Assembly (NCBI GenBank): GCA_020137815.1
Contig: CM035350.1
Span: 124,001 to 188,000 of the forward strand
DNA: 64,000 bases
DNA from: Hormiphora californensis
Lineage: Eukaryota > Ctenophora > Tentaculata > Cydippida > Pleurobrachiidae
Reading direction: 5' to 3'
The position numbers and the translations under genes are program-made. This document shows, piece by piece, positions 45,130 to 55,988 of the stretch. The notes below the pieces were generated by a model. That model did not search any database. It worked only from the letters and a program-made list of their open reading frames with translations, and was not told the origin of the DNA. The first letter of the stretch is position 1. Each line of letters starts with the position of its first letter.

Positions 45130-46240
45130 TACATCGGAGATGATTCTTTGGAGCGGGGTGGCTGTCCTCTCTGGGGCGGGGTCAGCTGTCTTTACTGGAG
45201 CGGGGTCAGCTGTCCTCTTTGGAGCGGGGTGGCTGTCCTCCCTGGAGCGGGGTGGCTGTCTTTACTGGAGCGGGGTCAGCTGTCTTTACTGGAACGGGGT
45301 CAGCTGTCCTTACTGGAGCGGGGTCAGCTGTCCTCTTTGGAACGGGGTTGCTGTCCTCACTGGAACGGGGTCAGCTGTCTACTGGAACGGGGTCAGCTGT
45401 CTTTACTGGAACGGGGTCAGCTGTCCTTACTGGAGCGGGGTCAGCTGTCTTCTCAGGAGCGGGGTGGCTGTCTTCTCTGGAACGGGGTCAGCTGGCTTCT
45501 CTGGAACGGGGTCAGCTGGCTTTTCTGGAACGGGGTCAGCTGGCTTCTCTGGAACGGGGTCGGCTGTCTTCTCTGGAACGGGGTCAGCTGGCTTCTCTGG
45601 AACGGGCTGGCTGTCTTCTCTGGAACGGGGTCAGCTGTCTTCTCAGGAGCGGGGTGGCTGTCTTCTCTGGAACGGGGTCAGCTGGCTTCTCTGGAACGGG
45701 GTCAGCTGGCTTTTCTGGAACGGGGTCAGCTGGCTTCTCTGGAACGGGGTCAGCTGGCTTCTCTGGAACGGGGTCAGCTGGCTTCTCTGGAACGGGCTGG
45801 CTGTCTTCTCTGGAACGGGGTCAGCTGTCTTCTCAGGAGCGGGGTGGCTGTCTTCTCTGGAACGGGGTCAGCTGGCTTCTCTGGAACGGGGTCAGCTGGC
45901 TTTTCTGGAACGGGGTCAGCTGGCTTCTCTGGAACGGGGTCAGCTGGCTTCTCTGGAACGGGGTCAGCTGGCTTCTCTGGAACGGGGTCAGCTGTCTTCT
46001 CTGGAACGGGGTCAGCTGGCTTTTCTGGAACGGGGTCAGCTGGCTTTTCTGGAACGGGGTCAGCTGGCTTCTCTGGAACGGGCTGGCTGGCTTCTCTGGA
46101 ACGGGGTCAGCTGGCTTCTCTGGAACGGGGTCAGCTGGCTTCTCTGGAACGGGGTCAGCTGTCTTCTCTGGAACGGGGTCAGCTGGCTTTTCTGGAACGG
46201 GGTCAGCTGGCTTTTCTGGAACGGGCTGGCTGTCCTCTCT
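45130..46240 (+). repeat. 24-bp minisatellite with a 190-bp higher-order repeat
   Basis: The basic unit is GGAACGGGGTCAGCTGGCTT plus CTCT (24 bp), with some 23-bp units. A higher-order block beginning TCTCAGGAGC recurs at 45451, 45641 and 45831, exactly 190 bp apart (six 24-bp and two 23-bp units). Because 24 is divisible by 3 and the unit has no stop in any plus frame, all three plus frames stay open (440, 389 and 366 aa). None has a recognised domain, and I do not call a gene. Confidence 0.9.
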
Positions 46241-46762
46241 GGCTCGACTATCATCCTTTGTATTATTTATTGTTTTTTTTTCGCTCGAACCCGTTCCTGC
46301 TTGTTTTAGGCTGCCTTAGATTCAGACGGTTTGCTTCTTCAGTTCCTGATAAGTTGTCTCTTCTTAGAATTAATTGTAGCAGATTGGGCTTCTTTGCAGA
46401 TAGTTTAGGAGGTCTTGTGCTCCGTCACCATGAGCTTTAATCCCACTTTACTTCCCCCTTTTTAATATCATCCCCTTTACTTAACCCGTATGTACATTGT
46501 TCTACCTACCCTTACTACCTTTACTCCGCAGGCCCTCCGGGCCCTCAGATCCAACAGGATCCGGGTCCGGGGGATTTAACCCTGCTCTCGCATGGGGCCT
46601 CACGGCCCCATGTGGGAGTGGTGCGTGTAGTGGACCGAGAGAGAGAGAGAGAGAGAGAGGGGGAGTTCGTACACGCTTATCTTTCTAACGGTTTTTAAGT
46701 GTGACAGAAACATTACTGGAGTAAGGAGTTCGAAGTGCAGCAGTGTTATACGTTTTCATGTA

Positions 46763-48494
46763 GGGGAGCCACAGGTAATATGGGATACCTAACTACTTTT
46801 GGCCATAATTTTTTTTCAGATGACAATAAAGTCACGCCGTCTTCATAGGTGTGCCTTATTTGGACTAGGCTAACACATTGCCACCAAAATTACCCCAACG
46901 AATACCCCACGACAGAGATCTGGCACTATCCCATATTACCTTGAAAATTTGCAGTGGAATTTTATTTTGGTGAAATGGGATACCCATTTTTAACGAAAAT
47001 GGGATATCCCATTTTGTCAAAAAATTGGTATCCCATTTTATCAAAATTAATTTTCCTCAAAATATGGTAACTTTAAGTTGCACTTTGCTTGGATTAAACT
47101 AGTTTGTAATGGTATTTAAGTTTTGTTTATAATTAGTAAATGGTCTGAAGGCCCTATAATAGCCGGCAGCCGTGAAATCATGAAAAGTTAGGAACAAGCT
47201 ACCTAATTTCTTCACCAACGGGTCCCTAAAGCCTCATTTTACACTACTAAGTTCAACAGGAGGGGTAAAAGCGTGAACAGGTTCATTTCCTAGCGGGGTT
47301 CTACCTGTATATAATTTCAGACAGGTCCAAAATTTAGAAATTCTCTAAAATTTGCTAAAGAATTGGGGACCAAAGAGTTGATCGTTAACACATAAATGTG
47401 GATAATATTTAGTAACTGCTAAACTAAGAAAGCTACACGGATACCAGAAACCTTTTGGTGTCTATATAGAAGATTAGATTAATGAGAATTGAATAAGTAT
47501 ATCCACACGTGTAGTCGTATTCTGCAGTTGTCACTCGGTGCATTTTTTTCAGAGAATACAAGTACAAGTTTTTTCGAGTTATGAACGAAAATAGGCTATA
47601 TTAATAATCGTAACTGAGAAGTTTGCGTTTAAAATGGCCGTTTAAACAGCCAAAATTTCAGTATCCCATTTTTCAAAAACATGTTTTGGAAAAATGGTAG
47701 TAGAATACCTTAGACTCCGCATCCGGTTCGCAATCCTGAGAGTGTGTCTGATAGCACTGCGAGGCACGCGAGTGAAAGTCCATCATGCACCAATAAACAA
47801 TGTGGACCTTAATCTTATTTGAACATTTGTTAGGGCTCCCCCCCATTTTTTAGAATTTATATTTTGTACAGTGTGTAGGTGTAAAGATAGATATACTTTA
47901 CTTCAAACAGCAATCCGACAATACCGGGTTCCATGATGGATACGAGGGTACTCTCGACACTTCGGTGTTGTACCACTTTGCAGGTTCACTCTGTGACCGA
48001 TCGTGGTGTGCGTTTATTATCTGAGACCCCGGTGTCGGATTGCTGTTTCACTTTGGAAAAATGGGATAGTTAAAATTTGGTAAAATGGGGTATCCCATTT
48101 CAGTAAAATAAAAGTATCCCATTATACCAAAATCATGAGTTTCTATAATTAGCTAATTATAATTAGACACGTTCATTCTGATGCTCTGATCTCTTCAGGT
48201 ATCGCTAATAAATATCTTGCTCATAAACTAAGCCAATCGATAATTTCTCAAAGAAACAGAGACGTGTGTACCAAATGAACAAAGTGGCCTGAATTTTTAC
48301 TTTCCTTATTTTAAGATGACGAGGGTGCTAGTGTACCATCTAAACACTTCCCACCAAGACTATAAACGGTTTCAGAACTAATCTAAGATCAATAATAAGA
48401 GTTATTAACTATTTATGAGCCTGTAACATGGCCAATCTTTTCAAAACACCGATTTCCCATTTTACCAAATTTCCCATATTACCTGTGGCTCCCC
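46763..48494. mobile_element. 1732-bp TIR element (GGGGAGCCACAGG) with TA duplication
   Basis: The 23-bp perfect terminal repeats begin GGGGAGCCACAGGTAATATG. TA flanks it at 46761-46762 and 48495-48496, against a single TA at 43158-43159 in the uninterrupted left arm of the nest. Subterminal DNA repeats TGGGATACCCATTTT-type words. A secondary hairpin (AACAGCAATCCGAC near 47907 and its mirror near 48045) sits inside. No transposase frame is visible. Confidence 0.9.
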
Positions 48495-48706
48495 TATCAC
48501 TGGGGGGTGTTATAAGTGAAAACTTATAACACTGGAGGGTGTTATAAGTGAAAACTTATAACACTGGGGGTGTTATAAGTTGTACAAGCAGTGCTACCTA
48601 AAGAATTATATTATATCTCAAAATCTTACAATGTAGAATGTAGTACTATAAAGTACGCACACCCCATAACCCCTAGTGTAAATAATGATAATATTTTCCT
48701 CTTCAG

Positions 48707-51700
48707 AGTTTCAATAGCAAGACACCAAGTTTGCTGTCTTCCCCCCGGAGTACTATGAAACCCCTGTCTACTGCACCACGCCTCGACTCAGACCAGCTGC
48801 AGCAGCACTATTCAGACTGCATCAAACTCAGCACAGAGAACAAGATAAATGCCAAAAATGCGTTTGGACTTCATTTATTGGAATACATTGAAACCATTAT
48901 CAGCGAAAAGAGTGACAATTTCCAGGTAAAGAAATAAGAATTACCGATGATTTGTTATTTAATGTCGTAGGAGTCATAACTTGTACCGTTCTCTCACAAT
49001 CAGAACGGTCCAAGCCAATACAAGTTGAAAGTTCGTATACAGAATTCTGTTCTCTTTTGACAGTAACGCGCGATGCTCTGCTCAGGGGCTACGTGGCGCG
49101 CATACCGCCCTTTCTTTCATATGAAATACATGACTTGCTGAGAGACGGCAATTTCTCATTTGCCGCATACGGCGTCTAGACGGCGTCGCAACGCCGTCTG
49201 GACGGGTTTCGGTGAAATCAGCTAAAAACGGTACCGAAATTGCTTGAGACGGGTTATAGACGGTATCAGACGGTCTCTAGACGGGTTATAGACGGTATCA
49301 GACGGTGTTTGAATCTCGCGATTCAGTTTCAAATACCGTCTAGACAACTTCTCCAGCAATTTCGATACGAATACCGTCTAAACAACGTCTCAAATAATGA
49401 TGTCTAGACTCGACCGTTTTGGATTACCCATGCCAGTTGGAATTAGTGGTAGATGTGTGCCTATTGAATGAAAATTACACATGTGTTTAACCAGCACAGT
49501 CTATGGCTGATACTATCAGTGATCGATAGTGTCGGTTATGAAACGTTGTTTAGACGGTATCTGTATCGGATTCGCTTAAGACGTTGTCTAGACGTTGTTT
49601 AGACGGTATTCGTATCGAAATTGCTGGAGAAGTTGTCTAGACGGTATTTTAAACTGAATCGCGAGATTCTGTTTAGACGTTGTTTAGACGGTATGTTGAC
49701 CGGTTTCAGTTGAGACGTTGTCTAGACGGTACTTTCATCGATTTTCCTTTAGACTGCGTTGAGACGTACTTTTAAAACTCCGTCTGAAATACAGACGGAG
49801 TTCTAAAAGTCCGTCTCAACGTCTGGTACAATTTTCAGACGTGCCGTCTCAACTTCGGACGGATACCGTCTAGACACCGTCCAGACACCGTCTAGACACC
49901 GGGACGGTACCGTCTAGAGACCGTCTGATACCGTCGCAACACCGTCTGATACCGTCTATAACCCGTCTAGAGACCGTCTGATACCGTCTATAACCCGTCT
50001 CAAGCAATTTCGGTACCGTTTTTAGCTGATTTCACCGAAACCCGTCTAGACACCGTCTAGACGGCGTTGCGACGCCGTCTAGACGCCGTATGCGGCAAAT
50101 GAGAAATTGCCCTGAGAGACGACAGTATACATTGTCACTACTCACTTGTATTGCAGTACACGGTCTACACTGTTTTGCCTATTAGCTATATTCTACTTTC
50201 AGGTTGTCGGGTGCACAATAGACGCTGGTGCGAAGATATACGCTGGCAGGGTAGACGCAGTTCACAGCGATATGCTCAAAATGGTGGGGTCAATTACTGC
50301 CGACGCTACTGCAGTTTCCTCCTCTCAGGGTTCACACAATGGTGAGTGTTACAACTCACTCAGGTATCAATGTGACCAATGTTACAACCAGTTAACTGTC
50401 TTATTTTGGCTATTTTGAAACTGTCATAATTTGGCTAATCTCCAGCAGATGAATCGATGGTTCAAGGGGAAGGTGAGGATGAAGAAGTTGGGAAGAAGAA
50501 AAAGAAAAAGAAGTCACTTTGTGAAGGACGAACTATAGAGAAAAACTTAGCGAACATCAGGCAGAGTTTCTATGATCTAAGTTTTGATGTTGATCCACTA
50601 CTACAGGTAATTGGTTAGAGAATTGGTCAACTTTCAGCATCAAGTTTCAGGTATGAAATACTTACTTCTGTTACTTCTCTGTCGTTTGCCTGCTACTGCT
50701 CGTCTGATCGGGATGTGGATTTCAATATGAAAAAATATCTAACCAAATCTTGTATTTTTTCAGAAATCAGCTCGACAGTCAGATGAACAATGCAGTGCTG
50801 CTCTCATCTCTTACAACACGCCCATGAAGAACGGTCAACTTCTCTTTGACTCTTCTGCAGTCCTTTACACTCATACAGAGAGCAGTGACCCCTCCCCCTT
50901 GGTGGATATGGGGCTTCTAACTCTGCCCTCATCATTAAGTGGGCCCTTCAGTGAACCTGCTGCTTTGCCTGCCAGCCAGGAGAGTTGTACAGAAGGCCTT
51001 GTGGAACCTGTAGTACCCGGTATTGACGCAATGGAAGAAGATGAGATGGGTGATGACATGGGGGGCTGTTCAGATCAATCTGATATCGAGGACACCCAAC
51101 CCCCTCAAAAGATGACAATTGATCAGTTGGCGTTGGCCCTTGAACCCTCTGAGTTTGGTTATTTCAACCCGCGGTTAGCTAACATGTGGGCAGGACCAGC
51201 ACACTGGAAACTGAAGCCAGTCTCGAGTAGCAAAGAGAAGGGAGAGAGAAAGAAGAAGGTGACCGTTGTACACGCTTTTAACCAGACTCCTGATGATCTC
51301 TTAAAGCATTTTATCAAATCGAGAGCGAAGACAACCCTTGCTAACGAGACCATTCGAAGCAATCAGCTGTCCTCTAACATCTTGCCAGTAGATATCAGGT
51401 ACGAAGAGTCTAACCTGAGGAGAGTGTCTATGTTGCCACTGTGGCGGGGTCGTTTCGCACCCTCTACCGAGAAAATAGTTAGCAGCGGTGGGGGAGCAGC
51501 TGAAGGGGACAAGAGTTGGTACAACTATGAGAACCCCCACGACACCAGCAACTACTGCCCCAATACTGCTGAAGAGAGCGACAGTGACGGCGGAGGAGGT
51601 GTTGATTTTGGTGATGTTGAGAGACATGGTGCAGTGATTGGTGGTATTGAGTTGATAGAAGCAGCACCTGCTGTTGAAAGAATTCATATCAACTACGCCA

Positions 51701-52658
51701 AAAAAGCCAAAAAGATCGACATCAAAATGCTGAAAGGTGCAATGTGGGGCAATCTATCAACGAAAAGCGGTAAGTTGCTGAATTCACAAAATTAGGTTTT
51801 ACCGTTATTTTAGCTATGATAGACTCTTGGAAGAACTAAATGTGATTACTAATAACCATCCTGTTTCAGATTCGATGAAGACTGGTGCAGTGGAGATCGA
51901 GAAGAAGACATTTTCCCAAACCTACAAGAAGCTTCCTAACGGGGTATGATTTATAAAACAAATATTGTAATTTGTGATAAACATTTGATATCGTCTCTAG
52001 CTACATTCTCACATTCTCTCTCACACAACACACGGACAGAGTGCAGATCCCGGGTGTGGAAATATTTTTTGTTAATTATTATGGATCCCAGGGGTGGTGG
52101 AACCGTGGATCGTAGCTGAGGAGCTGGGATTTTGGCCAAAATGAGCTCAAAACACTGGCTTAAATTCACCCTAAACTTCAAATTTTTTCGGGCTCGGCCC
52201 AAATTCGAAAAACGATAGTATGTACCTCAAACAATGAAAAGTGAACCATCGACTGTTTGGCTAAAATCCTAAACTTTTTTCGGGCTCCACTATCGCTCCG
52301 CCCAAATTATGGAATTTGCACTAGTCATCACAAAAAGTTTTGGTCAACCCCTCCTCCTACCCCTCCTCCTACTCCCCTACTCCTCCCCTGAGTACCTCAG
52401 CCCTATACCCAGCCGGAAAATAGCTAAACATTGAGCTTGCTCAATGCGTGTGTGTGTGTGTTTTAAAATAATTCCGCCACCCCGATCAGATCTGATTCAT
52501 GATAATTAACACACATTTTATTTTAGTTATCGGAGTCAGTGGCGGAGAATCTTTCTGTCCCCATCGCATTCTCCTGTCTTCTCCATCTCGCTAACGAGCA
52601 CGGACTTGCTTTATTGGACAAGAAAGACCTTAGCGATATTCACATCTCATTGTCCTAG
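48707..52658 (+). CDS. NCAPH: Condensin complex subunit 2 (kleisin), last six exons
   Basis: Exons: 48707-48925, 50203-50341, 50446-50606, 50764-51769, 51870-51943 and 52527-52658 (stop TAG). All have GT-AG introns and phases that join without a break, giving 576 codons. Hallmarks: [20 protein letters not shown] (exon 1 here, the N-terminal region that contacts the SMC2 neck), [15 protein letters not shown] (exon 2), the central [20 protein letters not shown] and [10 protein letters not shown] (exon 4), [22 protein letters not shown], and the C-terminal winged-helix end ([18 protein letters not shown]) that binds the SMC4 head. NCAPH closes the condensin I ring and recruits the HEAT subunits NCAPD2 and NCAPG for mitotic chromosome compaction. 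The N-terminal exon or exons (roughly 80 residues in the human protein) were not found; upstream DNA is the repeat nest. The acceptor of exon 3 is a tandem CAGCAG, so one Ala may be optional. Confidence 0.95.
49147..50111. mobile_element. 965-bp foldback with 9-bp TSD in an NCAPH intron
   Basis: The terminal inverted repeats begin GGCAATTTCTCATTTGCCGC and pair for about 165 bp. The interior is made of GTCTAGAC and ACGGTATCAGACGG words in both orientations. The 9-bp duplication CTGAGAGAC lies at 49138-49146 and 50112-50120. A 9-bp TSD with long arms is the signature of Mutator-like elements (inference on family). The 3' splice site of the intron is about 80 bp downstream and intact. Confidence 0.92.
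51944..52526 (+). other. Last NCAPH intron
   Basis: Contains a pyrimidine CTCCTCCTACCC tract (about 52350-52400) and a short TG microsatellite (52448-52462). Nothing else is seen. Confidence 0.6.
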
Positions 52659-52909
52659 GTATATGCAATAACAAACTCTAAATATTATACTTTGTTAAAA
52701 TAGGAGTTATTCTGCAAATTAACTAAATTCAGTTCTCTCAAGATAAATTTGCTTATTGTTTCGATTCGAATCTATGGAATTTTGGACCTGAGGGCTAATA
52801 CGGTTTGAAACTCTGGGAAGGCTAGGCCTGGTGTTTAGAAGAAATAAAAACATCGGGTTTCGGTGTATAACAAAACGACAACATAAATTGAAAGCACGCA
52901 ATTACACAC

Positions 52910-54070
52910 TTATACGTTTCCTTTTGAATTGTTTTTGCACTCCTCCTCGTCTCCCACATCCACACACCTCTCCATTGTTTTTAGTTGCAGTATTGTGCCG
53001 GACCTGCACAGGGTTGGATTCTCGAATATAACATGCATGCTCATGCCCCGAGTTAAGGGGTTCGTGGCCATGGTGCTCCTGGTGTAACTGGCACGTCTCA
53101 ACTCAGGGTGGAGAGCAATGCGGAGAGCATTTGTCCGTGCCACAATGACACAGGGATTAAAAGCACTTGTTAATATTGGCAACATGTAGTGGTTAACAAG
53201 CTTGAAATCGATATTCACCACCTGGTAAAATGCTACAAAGTTGCTGATTATTGACGTTACATAAGGCACATTCATTATCAGGATGGTAGTACAACCTTTC
53301 AACTTCCTAGCCCCCTCTGTGTTGCCTACCATTATGCAGCGGAGGTAGAGAACTGTTGCGAAACTGCATACTATACCAATAAAGCAGTGAAGAACATTCA
53401 TGACGAAGCACACAAACTTGTTTAGAGTCTCAAGAGTAAGAACACTTAGATCAAGATGGTTGTTGTGGTGGTTGCTATGGTTACCATGTGCCTCATTATG
53501 GGTCTCATTTGCGTGTCTTACCGACCTGTGAATATCCATTCCATCCGCTATGCGCTGGTGGTCCTTGATACCCGTTATTATGAGGCTCCCTGCGTTGCCA
53601 AAGGACATGTAGATAGCGTAGAAGATGAGATATGCAAGGACAAGTTTGAAGCGAACCTGAAGGAAAGGTCTGATGATACTGATCATCCTAGTGACTGCCA
53701 GCATGGTGGTGGTAACCTGACTGATGCACCCAAATGTACAGCTGAAGAACTCTGGCAGCTGGTTTACAAATGTGTACTTAAACTGTACCCGAGACAAAAA
53801 CACATAAGCCATGAAAATAGTGGGCACGAGGTTGGTCATGAAGTCCGTGACTGCTATGACTTTGAACAAGAAGTTTTGTATTGTCTTGTTCTTGTAGGTG
53901 TAGGAGTAGTAAATGAGAGGGTTAAGAATAGTAGAAATTAGGAAACACCCTACCATGAACACTCCAAACACGTAGTTAAGTAGGGTGTTATAGTGTGTCG
54001 GCGCTCCAAAGTCAAATGTCATGTTGCTAGGTATCCTGCTGAGGAGGGATCCTGACAAGGGGGAAACCAT
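52910..54070 (-). CDS. Rhodopsin-like (class A) orphan GPCR, single exon
   Basis: 386 aa with seven hydrophobic segments at about 32-56, 66-92, 110-134, 142-166, 216-246, 258-284 and 294-314. Family signs are N50 in TM1, D76 in TM2, a Cys at about 111 for the TM3-ECL2 disulphide region, and the TM7 motif NPCVI (305-309) in place of NPxxY. The DRY position reads TRM (127-129), so the acidic residue is lost. Asn17 (NMT) is a possible N-glycosylation site in the extracellular N-terminus. The second extracellular loop (about 168-208) is His/Asn-rich. The last about 65 residues form a cytoplasmic tail. The layout suits chemosensory or peptide receptors expanded in many invertebrates; the ligand is unknown. 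It is convergent with NCAPH, about 250 bp from its stop. Confidence 0.88.
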   Translation of the reverse strand: MVSPLSGSLLSRIPSNMTFDFGAPTHYNTLLNYVFGVFMVGCFLISTILNPLIYYSYTYKNKTIQNFLFKVIAVTDFMTNLVPTIFMAYVFLSRVQFKYTFVNQLPEFFSCTFGCISQVTTTMLAVTRMISIIRPFLQVRFKLVLAYLIFYAIYMSFGNAGSLIITGIKDHQRIADGMDIHRSVRHANETHNEAHGNHSNHHNNHLDLSVLTLETLNKFVCFVMNVLHCFIGIVCSFATVLYLRCIMVGNTEGARKLKGCTTILIMNVPYVTSIISNFVAFYQVVNIDFKLVNHYMLPILTSAFNPCVIVARTNALRIALHPELRRASYTRSTMATNPLTRGMSMHVIFENPTLCRSGTILQLKTMERCVDVGDEEECKNNSKGNV

Positions 54071-54163
54071 GATGTGAGAAAGGGAATAATCTTCAAACTA
54101 CTAATTATATGAATAGAGAAAGGCACGGAGATAAAGACTAATGGCAGAGTAAAATCATTAGAG

Positions 54164-54418
54164 TCATACGACGGCAGGCACGCTTTGGTAATCGCTTTGA
54201 GATATCAGATCAGAACTACTCAAGAACACATCATCACTGTCAGAGCATTGGCCGGACAGCATCATCATGTAACTCAAACTTGCCGAATTGTTTAGTGCAA
54301 TTCTTCCAAATTTATCAAATATCTGTACAGGAGTAAAGGGAACAGATTCCATATGGCTTACCCCTAGATTTATCAACATCAGAGATTCATCAGAAAATTG
54401 CCAAACAAATGTTATCAC
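54164..54418 (-). CDS. Small ORF or exon, unrecognised
   Basis: 84 aa on the same strand as the GPCR, ending 93 bp upstream of its start. The C-terminal half is Ser/Asp-rich (SDSDDVFLSSSDLISQSD). No domain was recognised. It could be a short upstream ORF, a terminal exon of a neighbouring gene, or chance. Confidence 0.25.
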   Translation of the reverse strand: MITFVWQFSDESLMLINLGVSHMESVPFTPVQIFDKFGRIALNNSASLSYMMMLSGQCSDSDDVFLSSSDLISQSDYQSVPAVV

Positions 54419-54616
54419 CTACCACTACTGCTGGCTCCAATCAAATATAAAGAGATGTATCATGAGCTTATTGGGGCGAAAGGTTCCAGAGAAAAGGGGG
54501 TAGTGAAATATGGTGAGGCTGAAAGGGAGGGAGATTTTGAGACAACAACTGATGAGCGACCCTTGCCAGTGGCAGTGTAACAAGTCAATTTTCTCCATGG
54601 ATCATATGATTTTAGC

Positions 54617-54624
54617 TCTCTCCC

Positions 54625-54680
<56 letters not shown>

Positions 54681-54702
54681 CCTCTCTCTTTCTCTCTCTC
54701 CC
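54617..54702 (+). repeat. (TC)n microsatellite
   Basis: An impure TC tract. Frames of Leu/Ser or Arg/Glu repeats across it are artefacts. Confidence 0.9.
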
Positions 54703-54749
54703 TAATTCGCAGTTGCATGCATGGATAATCAACACAAAGAGCTACAATC

Positions 54750-55985
54750 TGACACGTCTCAATCACATAAACTGCTTATAATCGGACGCATAAGGGAGTG
54801 TGTGAGAGGGGAGAGAGAGTCACAGTGTGTGTGCGAGAGGGAGAGAGCAAAAAATGTTACTATTTACATAGAATACTTAGAGGATACGGTCGAACTAGTG
54901 TGAGAAAGAAAGGGGGGAACAGTTGTTAAAAGAATGCTTTATGTTCATCCATTTTACATTCGACTTATTTCATTCTTATTATATAGACTATACATCTCTT
55001 CGGGTTGTCCTACTTCTAGCAGGGGTTATTAGTTACTACAACTACTAAATTGGGTACTAGCTGTCGATTCTAGAAAGTATTATATCGCACCACCAACAAC
55101 AAATAATTTGCAGTAAAAAAGGGTGCACTGCGGGGGCTTGTTGAGTAAGCGGGGGCTGTAATTTGTACTGAGCACATGCCACTTGTTTACTGTTCAAAAT
55201 TAGTTAACGAGAGTTGAGAGAGAGAAAATGCGTGTGAGAGAGAGGGAGAGAGAGTGAAAGAGAGGGAGAGAACCCGAGAAATTGGGGTGTCAGAACAAGC
55301 GTTCTGTTTGAAAATTATTGCCATGTACAGCTAGCATTCTAATAAAGCTAAGGTATTTTGTGCATACCGACCTGTTTACAATTTATATCAAGTTCAACAT
55401 GGCTTAAAGCATGTGCTATTTGTACAATAATGAATTCATGAAGTGATGTTCATACACATGTTTGATAAATGTGGTCAGATTTGACTTGGCTTCACTTCAA
55501 ATTCAGACATCGCCAGTACAATAGCAAACAAAGGTAGAGGAACACTGACTGTATATTTGATCTCTCTTTCACTCTCTTTCCATCTTTATCTCAGACTTCT
55601 TTTCTCATCATGTCTACCTTTGCTTTTGGTCTATTTCATTAATTAGTGCAGCAGCAATGACGTAACGATCATACATTTGGCTTCATGCCCTCACATGAAG
55701 TACCTAGCTTAGGCGTGGCAGATATCTACCACTCGTCTGGCCCAGGCCTAAATCAGAGAGACACAGAGACAGAGAGATAGTCCGTTTTTTGCTTAAAATG
55801 TAGGGCGGACTCTAAGTCTAAACAGGGGACGCTAAGTCCAAAAAACAACGAATGTCTAAGATCGTATAGATTCAGATAGCACACACATATTGTGGTGGTA
55901 GACAATAGCCATAATGCATGGTAGCATTGCATTGCTGATCAAGCTGCATATTATATGAGACACGGGTCATACTGGAGAAGAGCAT
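54750..55985. other. No gene recognised
   Basis: AT-rich DNA with scattered GA-rich patches (about 54795-54850, 55210-55275). At about 55800-55860 it has CTAAGTCTAAACAGGGGAC, which resembles words at 1850-1885. Confidence 0.4.
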
Positions 55986-55988
55986 GCT

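Larger units (their letters stand above)
43086..48650. mobile_element. Composite nest of inverted repeats, about 5.5 kb
   Basis: The outer arms hold TTATAAGTTTTCACTTATAA repeats and then GCACTTCGAACTCCTTACTCC (left about 43086-43229; right about 46668-46762 and 48495-48575). Inside are a 926-bp CATGAG foldback (43230-44155), another foldback (44180-44640), a GA tract, a 24-bp minisatellite (45130-46240) and unique DNA. The right arm is itself split by a 1732-bp TIR element (46763-48494). No transposase was recognised. The outer boundary on the left is not sharp. Confidence 0.75.

Noticed and set aside
45118-46440. Three overlapping plus-strand ORFs of 440, 389 and 366 aa
   Set aside because: All three are open only because the 24-bp repeat has no stop in any plus frame; none has domain character outside the repeat.
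47902-48053. A box C/D snoRNA in the hairpin inside the 1.73-kb TA element
   Set aside because: TGATGG- and CTGA-like words are present, but the box spacing and guide sequence could not be supported; the hairpin is more simply explained as element structure.
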